Of a stretch of DNA of 64,000 bases, positions 48,755-60,254 are shown in pieces. Position 1 is the first letter of the stretch. Every line of letters starts with the position of its first letter. The notes beneath the pieces are model-generated. The model did not search any database. It was not told the origin of the DNA and saw only the letters and a program-made list of their open reading frames with translations. Both the position numbers and the translations under genes were made by a program. The DNA is taken from positions 186,001 to 250,000 of the forward strand of contig JALRME010000002.1 in the NCBI GenBank assembly GCA_026120035.1, written 5' to 3'. This stretch comes from Coleophoma eucalyptorum. Taxonomy: Eukaryota > Ascomycota > Leotiomycetes > Helotiales > Dermateaceae.

Positions 48755-51700
48755 ATGCCTCTACAAGAAGATGCATACGTTGACTTAGTCCAACTTTCCT
48801 CCTTCTCGTTAGACATCCAGGCAGAATTCTTCTCTTGGTTGGAGCACCTGAGATCTTCCAATCCATCAACCGATGCCACCTCTTTCACACACCTACTTGC
48901 TTCGATCCCGTGCCCGACCGACGCTGGGACTCTTTCATTAGCATCCCTTGCGTTGCTTCTCACCAAGCGCCAACGTTTACCGAGTACCTTTGACGTCCTT
49001 CGTCGCTATGCACAACTCTCGCTCGCTCTGCCGGAAGCGGCTAGAGCAGGTCACGAGGAGGAATCTCGACCTTTAATTGCGGACGTTCTGAGCGACGTCA
49101 AATACTCGATTGCTACTCTTGCAGACTTGTTTACTTCCGAAAGCGACTCTCCCGCTATCTACGATCCCACAACGCGAAAGTCCTTGTCGCATCGAGATCT
49201 GTCAAGGTTCATCCAAAGTTTTCGACTTCCGGGGTCGTTTGACAAGTCGCCGAGAACAGTCGCCATAGCTTTAACGAACGGCAGCTTATTAGGTCTTACA
49301 TGTCTGGCGGTCGCTTCATATTACACAGCGGCACCACTCAATATTGCTGGAGGGGCGGAACAGTTTCGCAGCGACGCTGAACTTGCAAAGCCGCAATGTA
49401 TTCTCACTTTGGAAGGCGATGTGGATCGACTTGGCCTTCGAGATCCGTGGGTTGCAGAAGCAGGGATTCAGGTCCTCATAATTGTACCAAACGACGACCT
49501 GACCTTCGGAACGCGACCTTTGGACGGATTCCCACCCGTAGTATATGCGAAAACCACAAAACCCAATACCCCAAATGATCTAGCACTCATTCTCTTCACT
49601 AGCGGAACTAGCGGGACCAAGAAAGTTGTCCCAATGTCAACTTTTGGTCTCTTGACCGGCGTGCAATGCGTCATCGACAGCTGGGGGTTGACGCCGATAG
49701 ATAGCTGCATCAATCAAATGCCGCTTAACCATGTCGGTGGACTCGTTAGGAATCTTTTTGCGCCAGTCCTCTCTGGTGGTTCAACGATCCTTTGTCCTGC
49801 CTTTGACCCTAACCTCTTTTGGGATATTTTGGAGGAACGGGGTACCTGGTACTATGCATCGCCTTCAATGCATATGAGCATTTTGGCCGAAGGTAGCATG
49901 CGACCAAAGGCACTTTCAAAATGCCGACTTCGTCTTGTTTGTAACGCTGCTGGTGGCCTTCTTCCAGCTTTGGCAGTCCGACTGCGGGATACTTTTAGGT
50001 GCACTGTTCTTCCAAGTTATGGTATGACTGAGTGCATGCCAATCTCCACACCACCTCTTGAATATACGCTTGATCGTGCTGGCACATCCGGAATTGGATG
50101 CGGCCCTGAAATTGCTATTCTTGATGACTCAGAAAACCTCTTGGGCCCAGGAGAGGTTGGCAGAATCAATGTTAGAGGTGGTCCCACCTTCGAAGGATAT
50201 CTACGAGGAAATATCATTGACAAAAGCGCTTTCAACAAGGATGGCTGGTTTGATACCGGCGATCTTGGGTCTCTAGATCAAGATGGTTATCTCTACCTCA
50301 CCGGTAGAGGAAAGGAAGTCATCAATCGCGGTGGAGAATTGATATCTCCATTCGAGGTTGAAGAAGCAATCACCATTGCATCTCAAAATCATGAGTCTCC
50401 GCTGTACAAGCGCGTGCAACAGGTCCTCGCATTCTCTGCACCCCATGAGGTCCTTCAAGAAGTTGTAGGTGTTGCTTTGGTGTGTCCAAAAGACCAACCA
50501 CTGCCAGATGTCCGCCTTCTACACACTGCTTTACATTCTTCATTGCACTCGCCGAAATGGCCAGTCGTGGTTGTTTACATGGATGCTTTACCAACGAGCA
50601 ACAACAAGATCGTCCGCATAAAGTTTCAAGAAAGATTGAACATGAACCCGATCACTGATGACGTAAAGCTGATCGACCGCCACTTCCAGGCAGTGTGTCC
50701 TCCAGTCAACAGTCTTTTGACCGTGAAGATTCCCAATGTGCCTTGCCTGAATGACTTGGTACTGATCCAAAAGGAAATCGACAATCATTTGCATTCTCGT
50801 CTAGAGTCATATGTGCGTGAGAGTCGACATGATGGCACACCTGAGGTTTTTGTAGCTCCAAAATCCTCTGATGCTAATCTGGCATCAATGCAAGAGTCTG
50901 TTGAATCTCTTCGAACCAAGTTACAAGGGTCCTTGAATGGGTTTTTGATTCCCTCAAAAGTTACAAGCATTAATGTTCCTTTACCTCGAAGTGCTCTTGG
51001 TATCGTGGACCCAGAGGCGCTTGAAGAGGTATACAAGGCCATGAAAGCATCTAGCGGATCACCTGCAGCCTCGGAGACGGAACGTATTATCCGTCGAGCC
51101 TTCAGCGAAGTCCTCAGTTTCGAAGTAGAGGACATAACATCCGACTCAGAGTTCTTCGAAATGGGAGGTGATAGTTTGAGCGCCGGACGTCTCCTTTCAA
51201 TTCTTCGCCGCGATATGCAAGTTCGCATCCCCGTTGATCAACTATTTGGAGCTAGTCGAGTCGGCGATCTTCGTGATCTTGTTGATAAGATACTCGAGAA
51301 GAACGCAGAGGCGGCCCGAATAGAATCATCCACCGCATCTGAACCACTTCCTGGATGCATGAAGACCTACAGCTCCACAAACCCCCTAGTCCTTATCATG
51401 AACCTACTACCAATCCTTTTCTTCTCTCCGCTGAAGCTGTCTTTCCAATGGACTGTACTCATGTATTCTCTGTCAACAATTGGAAATCATTGGAGGGAAC
51501 CAAGCATAGCTGCACGTTTTGTCGCACTTATTGCTTCAATGTTTATCTCCCGTGCTTGCACCCAGATTGTCGCCCCAATAGCCGGCATACTTTTCAAATG
51601 GATTGTCATTGGAAAACACCGTGCAGGCATGTATCCCATGTGGGGTCTTATGCATTCTCGCTGGTGGATTGTTCAGAAAGTGCTACTTATTTGCGGAAAG

Positions 51701-54056
51701 GTAAGAACTCAGACTCAAATTTGAAGTCAATAGTACTGACAATCCCTGTTAGGGCGCCTTCCGGCACTTTGATGCTACCCGGCTCCTATATTACAGACTT
51801 CTCGGCGCTAAAATCGGTAAAAATGTAATTATTGAGAAGGGCACTATTCTTGGCGAATACGATCTTCTTGATATCGGAGACAATGTTCGTCTGGATAGGT
51901 GTATCTGCCGTCCATTTGCCGCCGAACGAAATACATCTATGTATCTCGGCAAAATCACGATCGGAGATAATTCTGAAATCGGCTTGAAATCTCATATTCC
52001 AGCGGGTTCAACACTAGCTGAAGACACCTTCATTGGCCCCAACTCATCCTCATATGAGGCCGGCGATGGCAGTGATAGAGACAGAAGCAGATCAGGCACC
52101 CCAAAGACCCACTTCTTGCTACACTTCCTCGTCATTGTCCCTATCCAGGTCATCGTACTGTTTGTCTCCTCTCTACCGTGGATGGGGGGACTCTGGGGCA
52201 TCGTTATGAACGAGCCTACTGGTACTCAGGATAGTGTGTTGTCTGTTATTACATGGTGGGCGACTGCTCATCGAATTGGTTACCATTACCTGGCGCAGAT
52301 TCTTAATGTCACCGTCCGGCCATTCGTTTGGTTTGGGCTTGTTTTCGTTATCAAGTTACTCTCAAATCGGTTCCTGGGCAAGGCAAGGCGAACACCTGCC
52401 AGTAGATATACCCAGAAGGATATCTTCAGGATGTCCTTGATGAATGCCTTGGTCCCTGGCGGTAGCCTACATCGTGTCACCAAACTATTTGGAACTCACT
52501 ATGAGGTTACCTCCATGGCAGTTAGAGCAATGGGCGGTAAAGTTGGTCGTCGAGTCTACTGGCCTGGTACTGGTCCTAGCATTCAAGATTTTGATTTGGT
52601 TGAAATTGGCGATGATGTGGTCTTCGGTTCTCGATCACACATCATCACAACTGATACAATTGGCAGCGATTACGTCAAAGTCAAGAACGGGGCAATGATC
52701 GCAGATCGAGCTGTATTGTGTCCTGGCACCGTTGTCGGAGACAAGGCAGTATTGGGAAGCGGAGCTTTCATCGAACGAAAGCAAAACTGTCGCAGAGAGA
52801 GTGTATGGATTGGTAACAGAAAAGGATCAGCAGTCTGTCTCTCCGACCCAAGCACAATTGTGAGAAGATCTGTTCGCCGTCGTCCCAGGAAGCAGAGTTC
52901 TTTCATGAGCACTACAGAGATCAATACTGGTATAAATACGCCACTTCCAATGTACCCGGGAACTCCAGCCATCCCAGGAACTCCTGCTATCCCAGGGACT
53001 CCAAGTATGCCAGGAACGCCTGCTATTCCAGGTACTCCTCGGTCTCCAAGCTCTCCTAGAATACAATTCAACACCAAGCCGCCATCTTATTACGGCTCAC
53101 AGCGCAGATCAACAGCCTTTATGAATTTGACTCCATACGCAGAGGTACCAAACAAAGAGAAGACTGAATATTCAGAGAAGTCTACATCTATGGTTGTAGA
53201 AAGTGCCAAATCATCTTTTGAAGATCTGAAAGATGACACCTCTAGTCCTTTTGGCCGAGCATTTTACGAAGGAAAAGCCAGTTACTATGTGCTTGGGCAA
53301 GGTACAATATTCCTGTACTCAATCCTTACCACAATGTTCGTGCAATGCTTTTGGAATGCTGGAACGATTTCGACTCTGATGCTCTCTGCAATCATGAATC
53401 AGACACACCACCATTTCGAGCGTAACTGGACTCGACCGCTCAAGATCTACGCCACATGTGCTGCATTACTCTCTGGAATCTTCGCAATTCTTTCTATACT
53501 CTCTCTTCTAATCGTTATCATCGCCAAATGGAGTCTGCTCGGGCGTCGCAAGCCAGGCAGCTACGATTGGGATAAGTCCAGTTATTGCCAACGTTGGCAA
53601 CTCTTCCTCACCATTGAAGCTGTTCGTCGAAGATGCTTCGGTGGGAATGGGGTCATTGGGATGCTCACGGGTACACACTGGTGTGTCCTTTACTTCAGAG
53701 CGTTGGGCGCCACTATTGGGAAAGATTGTGCTCTCTTCGCCGGCGGTCGTCCCAGTCTTACCTTCACAGAGCCTGACCTTCTTACTCTTGGCGATCGAGT
53801 CACTACAGATGATGCTAGTCTTGTATGCCACATCAACTCAAGAGGAAACTTTGCTCTGAACAACTTGTCTGTGGGCAACCGCAGTGTTTTGAGAAGCGGA
53901 TCTCGTCTTCTTAGTGGTGCTCAAATGGGCGAAGATGTTGCTCTCTTGGAGCATACGCTCATCATGGCTGGTGATGTTGCCGATGATGGCTGTGCTTACC
54001 AAGGTTGGCCAGCCGACATTTATAGAGGCGACAGACTAAATATTTCGAATGAGTAA
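48755..54056 (+). CDS. NRPS-like A-T protein with TM and three beta-helix domains (poly-amino-acid synthetase layout)
   Basis: Two exons (48755-51700, 51753-54056) joined by a 52-nt intron encode 1749 residues. After ~110 N-terminal residues comes an adenylation domain: A3 LFTSGTSGTKKVV (~281), A5 YGMTE (~421), A7 GWFDTGDLG (~500), A8 GRGKEVINRGGE (~520) and A10 LPTSNNKIVR (~611). A carrier domain follows, with the phosphopantetheine serine in FFEMGGDSL (~806). Then membrane helices alternate with three left-handed beta-helix (hexapeptide) segments: GAKIGKNVIIEKGT (~1001), GAMIADRAVLCPGTVVGD (~1290) and GATIGKDCALFAGG onward (~1631-1735). TM pairs lie near 880-950, 1101-1190 and 1493-1575. 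An 18-bp minisatellite encodes five PGTPxx units. This order is that of epsilon-poly-lysine synthetase (Pls), where tandem C domains link monomers. The A-domain motif MPLNHVGGL leans toward acyl-CoA-synthetase types, so the monomer is open. Confidence 0.85.
52956..53045 (+). repeat. 18-bp in-frame minisatellite (PGTPAI repeat)
   Basis: Five tandem 18-base units encode PGTPAI, PGTPAI, PGTPSM, PGTPAI, PGTPRS in the linker after the second beta-helix segment. Third positions vary between units, so it is not a very recent expansion. Confidence 0.9.
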
Positions 54057-54782
54057 TTGGGTCTGGAATTATATATTAGTTTATATATATGGTTCACTTG
54101 GAGCTATATGGAAATGGAGGAACACATTTGAATCTTGTGGGAGGAATATTATGGGTGGATTTCATATCATGGACTCTGGGATCTTATATTTGGATTGCAG
54201 CTATGTCTGCCACTTCCAATACAGCATAGTATCACTGCTGTATGGTGTTACGGCGTTCTACTAGGAAAGATGAGTTGATGATACATCTCTTTCCTTTCCC
54301 TCTTGTGTTGGGTTAGATAGCTAAGAAGATTTCCTAAACTTCAACATAATATAATAGAAGAATACTTCGAACAAAGTATAGGTTATAATGATCAGGAAGT
54401 TGAGTGTTACAAAATCTAAAACCTATAGTTTTCACAAGAATTTGGATCTTATTCAACTTTAAATGTAAACTGGCCCCGGTTGAGCAGAAAATCCTTAATG
54501 AAATTTTAGAACTTTTGTAAATCTTATCAACCAATATCTAAACAAATTTCCAGGCACTTTATAACTTCTGCACTATATTCAAATACACAATTCATTTATT
54601 TCTTGCTCACGATGTGCGTGCTCTTCAAGCTTGCGCAGCCGAGAAGGACCAGAAGCGGGATCGCCTAAGGGGGGGGGGGGTAGCCGGACCCGGTTCTCAA
54701 AATTAGTATGCACGGATACCTTGATAATATTAAATAAGCGATTCCGCTTCAACAACAACAGCTTCTAAGCCTGTTCAGAATC
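54057..54782. other. Intergenic with poly-G tract
   Basis: 3' region of the synthetase-like gene, AT-rich at 54340-54600, and a run of twelve G at 54669-54680 just upstream of the tRNA. No gene recognised. Confidence 0.5.
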
Positions 54783-54883
54783 GGTTGTATAGTGTAGCGG
54801 TTAGCACGTGGGATTTTGATAATATCAAGATCATCTGTTCAACAGACCTTCCCGAATCCCCGGTTCGAGCCCGGGTACGACCT
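54783..54883 (+). tRNA. tRNA-Gln(TTG) with 29-nt intron
   Basis: The acceptor stem GGTTGTA pairs with TACGACC. The D arm is GTGT..GCAC, the anticodon stem TGGGA/TCCCG, and the T arm CCCGG-TTCGAGC-CCGGG. The anticodon loop reads TTTTGA with TTG at 54816-54818, decoding CAA. An intron of 29 bases (54820-54848) sits at the canonical place after base 37. A TCAA in the intron can pair with the anticodon region, as in a bulge-helix-bulge splice site. The mature length is 72. The pol III termination signal is presumably the T-rich stretch just downstream. Confidence 0.93.
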
Positions 54884-55957
54884 TCTCTTTTGTCTCTTAT
54901 ACATATGGTATGGTCTTTGACCATCGACTATTGGATTTATCTTTCTTTTTCGGATGGTGGTGGGATTTTCCTACTGAATCGGGCATTATTGTTGCATTCT
55001 TCTTGTCTTTCTTTTTTGGTCGTCGCGCCCTGGTCTCGCTTAGCGCCTCAAGTGCTCTAAAGACATGCACGTGACCATGCTGGATGTCTCTCTGTTCTAC
55101 CGTTACAAGCTGATGTCTTGAATAAAATGGTGGCGCCTTCTCCAGTGAAAAAATGTTTCACTATGCGCGGCAAAGGGTCAGAGACTTCTAACCATGGCGA
55201 CCTTAATCTTCTGAGACTTTTTAGATTGGGTTTTCAGATCTCAGCTTCACCCAGCAGCGTAACAACTCTTCCAGCATATAAAATTTCAAGCTTGCTAAAA
55301 TATTTAAACTGAGCATCTGTCCGCTTTCAGTTTCACTGCAGCGCATGAGAATCTCTCATTTCGCGTCGCCAACACCTTTAGATCACACGGGCTGCATGTT
55401 TAAGTAAAGGTGCTCATTACATTTTCGTTTGGAAGCCGTTGTTGGTGTTGCGTGCTAGAAAGGTTGCAAAAGTTTAGCGAGCATGTAGCTTCGTGAATTG
55501 CCATGTCTTGAAAGCAGACTTAGTCCTTTGACTCCCTTGGAAGTGCAGTCTATCTTAAGCGTGGCAAACGATTTCTGTATCGGGAGACTAAGCAGCCTTT
55601 TGCTGTGTTGGCAAGAGGCTTATCTTCCTTACCTACGGACTTAACCCGAAAGTGGCACCCATTCATCGGCAATGCTCCGACAGACAAGCGAGCAGGGGGA
55701 GGGGGTGGCACTTTGCACATCCAAAGCCCACCTTCGGAAGCTAAAGTCCTTTCCGGACTCGCAGAGGCATTGTGAGCAGTTTCGGCCGGCGGCCTACGTT
55801 GGAAAATGGGCAATTGGACGTGGCGGGTAGCTATCGGGTAGCTATGATCATACTTACTGCTCGAAGGGTGCAGTTTCTGGACGATGGCACGGTCTGATCC
55901 AGGATTGCGCGGGAGACTCGACCTTCGGCCGCCAGACGTAGTAGCACCAGAGGCGGT
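54884..55957. other. Intergenic, promoter of the large Zn2Cys6 gene
   Basis: Holds the tRNA 3' flank and about 1 kb upstream of the regulator. A GGTAGCTATC direct duplication occurs at 55827-55845. No gene recognised. Confidence 0.5.
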
Positions 55958-58489
55958 ATGACAGCATTGCAAATGAACAGTCTCAGCAAAGTCGCATGGC
56001 AAGAGAGATCATCTGAGGGGGGATCGGGCGATGCGGAGGCAGAGCCTCCCAGGACCAAAAGGGCCAGAGTCACTCTGGCCTGTCAGCGGTGCAAGACCAG
56101 GAAGCAGAAGGTACGCCTGGATAAATAGCTTTCAGATGGATGTTGGCCTTGCTGATCCACTTCTTCCCCCCCCAGTGCGATGGTCTGCACCCTGCATGTA
56201 CGAAATGCAAGAATCTCAATACCCAATGCGAATATGTGATCCCCCCAAAGCCCATGCCCTTTGGGAAGAATCATTATATCAAGGGCCTTGAAGATAGAGT
56301 TGCCCAGCTGGAAAGATTTCTGGCCGACAGAGACTTGCTTGATCAAGTCCCTGATATTAGACCGCACTTCCCACTGCAGCCACGCGCGAATATTTCAGAG
56401 GATGATCATGCTGAGCCTGAAAGCAGAGATGAAGGGAGAAGAAAGAGCACACTTAGTGTTGCCATCTCACCGGAAACGGCTGGATCGGGGACAGATGAGA
56501 ATGAGGACAGTACGTATTGGCAGAAAGGAGTGGATTCAATGAGTACTGTTTTGAGAGACCTCTCTCTGGATGCCAATGGCGGGTATATTGGTGCATCGTC
56601 TCATGTGTCAATGGGCAGACTCGTTGATGGTATCGTAAAGGGCAAGGAGCAGACGCGAATACCGAAAGAAGATTCCAGACCAGTTCCTACTCCCCGTGTG
56701 GGTGATGCTATTGGGTTGGACTTCTCAGACATGATTCCTGGAGTGGCTGACCGTCTATTAATTGGTTGGCTCAAGCATATTTCTACACGCTATCCAGTTC
56801 TACATTCTCCATGGGTAAGAGCGTTGCACGTACGACGGGACCGCATCAGCGATCATTATGAGAAGTGTATCTTGCACCTAGTATATGCCTCTGGCGGTCG
56901 TTTTCTCGAAACCACTGGTGAGACCGGTCCATATTTCCCAGAGCGCCACCATGACGAAGCATTGAAATATTTGGATGAAGTTCTTCACTTCCATGATATA
57001 AGATCTGTCGTGACGTTGATTCTACTAGGTGTAAGTGAATTACAGCAGTCTATGATCAGCAAGTTATTGTTTTATGGCTGTTTTGCAGATTTTGAGACCA
57101 TACTGATACAGTTACAAGGTCTTTTGCCTTCGAGCTCCAGCTAAAGGGCCTGGTGCATGGACATATGTTGGGCTTGCCATGCGGATAGCTATTGATATAG
57201 GGCTCCATCGACAGACGTATCCTCATAATCGATTAAGCTTTGGCATTGAAATGAGGAAGCGAATATTCTGGTCCTGTTATACATTCGATCGCCAAGTCTC
57301 GATTCCCTTGGGCCGTCCGTTTGCCATCTCAGACAGAGATATCGACTGCGAGATGCCTTTGGATGTCGACGAAGCAGCTACAGATATCAGACTCCTCGAA
57401 AAAGCGTCAAAAGTGGATCCAGAAGCCGTGCCCGCCACGAGCACGACATTGTCTTCATTCTTACACGTCTTAAGAATCCGAAAAATCGAGTCCAAGATCC
57501 AGCAGAATGTCTACCGAGTTGATCAAAGTACTGGCGTCTCTGATTCTGAGGTTGACGACTTTATCGCCGAGCTTGATCAGTGGAAAGCCATGATTCCCCT
57601 AGATAGCAGGAGGCATGTGGATAGCGAGACTGTCGCTTTCGATGGCTTTAGCTACTATGTAAGTGTGCCGTGTGATATGTTATTCGACCACGCTGACATG
57701 CACCAGATGGTTTTCTACTACAAGTGCCTTCGCCTGCTCCTGTATCCGATGATCTCAAAACCCGACTTCAACCCACGCTTTCTAAAAGCATGCGCCGAAG
57801 CATGCGGAGGAGTGACGCAGACCTACAAGACCCTACATCAAAGCCTACCCGTCGGCTATTCTCTGATGGCCTTACAAACAGTCTTCATGGCCGGCCTCAC
57901 CCTGATCTACTGTACCTGGATCTCCCCCGAACAAGTGTTCAGCAGCAAGACCAACAACGACATCCACGCATGCAGCATTGTGCTCTTCGTAATTACAGAG
58001 CGCTGGCCCGGCGCCAAGAAATATCGCGATATCTTCGAGGTCGTCAAGCTTAACGTCATTGATCTCATTGCCGAGGGTCGACACCAGGAGCCGCGGCGCG
58101 CCATTAAAAAACTCAAGGGCACCCTCGGCCAGTCGATCCAAGCTACCGAGATGGGCGACGACAGTCAAGTCTTCTCGCAAATCATGATGGACATGGCAGG
58201 CGAACAGCCACCCGCTGTGCCTTTCAGCGACGATACGTCAAACCTCTTCGGTGCCTCATCTTCTGCGCCGCCGGCACAGATTGAGTATCAGCCAGAACCA
58301 ACGACGTCGATGGATGGGTCACTTGATTTTGAGTACGCCCCGTACAGCGGCTTTGATTCTGGGGTTGTTGATCTGCAGAGTTCTCAGGGCCAAGTGACTA
58401 CTGCTGAGCATAATAGTTTGGACTTTTCGCATGGTTTTGATTTAGAGAGCTACTTGTCGAATACGGATTTCTCTTTGCCGAAGGGGTGA
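55958..58489 (+). CDS. Zn2Cys6 transcription factor with fungal_trans domain
   Basis: Four exons (55958-56110, 56176-57030, 57119-57658, 57707-58489), introns 65, 88 and 48 nt, give 776 residues. The zinc cluster is residues ~37-66: LACQRCKTRKQKCDG, LHPACTKCKNLNTQC; then a coiled-coil linker KGLEDRVAQLERFLA. The middle domain contains GPGAWTYVGLAMRIAIDIGL and FWSCYTFDRQVSIPLGRP. The second intron ends at a CAAG acceptor after a CTGAT branch; the in-frame TGA upstream of it is intronic. The 48-base third intron is in frame, so a 792-residue form is possible if retained. The protein is nuclear. It lies between the synthetase-like gene and the MDR reductase, and could regulate both; that is inference from position. 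Confidence 0.85.
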
Positions 58490-58969
58490 CATGGCATATA
58501 ACGTGATAGACTGATGATCGCTTATGACAGAATGGACCAGGATTGCGATTTCTTTTTGGTATGTACGGTTGAAGACTATTGGTATTTATTGATATATGGT
58601 GGTTATTTCAGCAAGGCTTCGGCTTCCGCGGCAAATTGAACTTGCGTTGGTATGTAAGAGGGGGAATTTTGGAACTATAGATGGCAGTCTGATGGAAAAC
58701 ACCTTCCAAATTTTGTAGAGAAAATCCCTTAGTTTATAGTAAGATATTTTGTATTTTGTCTTCGCAATGATTAACTATATACACCAAAAAGCATTCATAT
58801 GCACACGCCCTAAATGTCCGTTCCATCATCCCCAAGCCAAAATACGTCCTTTTACAACGCCGGTCTATGCGTGTCAACACAGTTCCAAAGCATGCCCCAA
58901 ACTCCTCATTATTCCGATCTAATTGTCTCATCCTGAATCCGGATGAAGCCACAAAGCATTAGGTTGGTC
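58490..58969. other. Intergenic between converging genes
   Basis: Shared 3' region of the regulator (+) and the reductase (-). Nothing recognised. Confidence 0.5.
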
Positions 58970-60254
58970 TCAAGCCAAAGAGACAACAACCTTCACACCT
59001 CCCATATCGCCCTTCTTTATCCTCTCCAAGCCAGCCTCTACGACCTCCAATCCACCGTTCATGATCTCAATCTTTGGTAGTCTAAGCTTGCCAGACTCGA
59101 TCAAAGTGTTGAGTTCTCGTGACCACTTATCGCTGTCCTCGTCAAGCACGAATCGCTTCATCTCCACGGTGTGCACGGTGACGTGTCCCTCGACCTCCTG
59201 ATCCTTCATCATAGCTAGAGGAGCAAAGTGAACTGGCTTGGTCTTGGAGACGGTCCTCAAGGCAGCTACAGCAGTTGAGTTACCAACCAAGTCAATCACA
59301 CGCGTGATGTTCTCGCCAGCAATCGATCGCAGCTCCTCAATGATCTCCTCGTTGCTCTTGCCATCTCTGGTCACAACTTTGGCGCCTAACTCCTCAGTCA
59401 TGCTCTTCGTTCGTTCCGAGCACACGGCAATTACGTTCAATCCACCGAGCTTTGCCATCTGGATCGCGAACTGTCCCGTCACAGCGGAGCCACCCCAAAC
59501 GAGGAGGTACTCCTCTGATGCAACGGCTGGTGAGGATGGAAGGGGTACATCTAACCATTTCCAGAGGGTCATTCCGGCCGTCAACGCAGCAACGCCGAGG
59601 CAGGCCGCCTGTTCGAAACTGATGTTGCTGGGAATGTGCGAGACGGTGTGGGCGGGGACAGTAACAAGTTCCTGAAAGCATCCAGCGCGGGCATCGCGAT
59701 AGTATGTGCCTATAATCCCCATGGTTAATATTTGTAATCTTGGAAATTTATATTTCGGGGATAAAAGACTTACTGGTCCAGACCCGATCTCCAACTTTGC
59801 ATCCCTTAACCTCACTTCCTACCCTCTCAACCACACCGGCCATCTCTCGTCCGGTAACCCATGGGAAAGCAGGCAAGCAGAAGTTGTAATCAACACTCTT
59901 CCAGTCAATTGGGTTCAACCCGACGGCATAGTTACGAATTACGACTTCCTTCTCGTGCTGTAAGTCTGGAACTGGGAAATCATCTACGAGTGCATATTGT
60001 CCTTTCGAGCAGACGGTGAGTGCTCGTTGTGATTTTGTCTCGGGGGCTTTCTCGGCCGCTTTGGCTGTGGTGGTAGGTGGGATGGCGATGGTGCTCGCCG
60101 AGGAAGAAGCGCTGTCAAAAGGATCGGTCTTCACGGATACAACAGCCTTCTTCTCTTGGTGTACCGGGACGCCCTCTAAGTATGCGGTGTTGTCCTGGGA
60201 CTTAGACTTGCGCCGAGCCAGGAACTTGGGAATGCCGCAGAGGAGAGCAGACAT
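58970..60254 (-). CDS. MDR-superfamily reductase (ToxD/trans-enoyl-reductase-like)
   Basis: Two exons (60254-59774, 59709-58970), one 64-nt intron, encode 406 residues. A Ser/Thr/Ala-rich head of ~75 residues precedes the usual start of the catalytic part (RALTVCSKGQYALVDDFPVP). The GroES-like half has YAVGLNPIDWKSVDY and GREMAGVVERVGSEVKGCKV. The Rossmann half has LVWGGSAVTGQFAIQMAKLG, and no structural-zinc cysteines are seen. This is the zinc-free NADPH-binding type used as stand-alone enoyl reductases beside PKS/NRPS genes and as general quinone reductases. The added head is longer than usual and could be a targeting peptide or a wrong first exon. The start at 60254 is the first ATG in frame after a TATA-like run. 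Confidence 0.85.

Noticed and set aside
48755..50700. Assigning lysine as the adenylation substrate
   Set aside because: The binding-pocket residues cannot be aligned safely by eye, and the core motifs lean toward acyl-CoA-synthetase-type enzymes.
57088..57118. In-frame TGA in the large Zn2Cys6 gene as a sign of a broken gene
   Set aside because: An intron with a CTGAT branch and a CAAG acceptor at 57118 removes it and joins GVFCLRAP to the preceding conserved segment.
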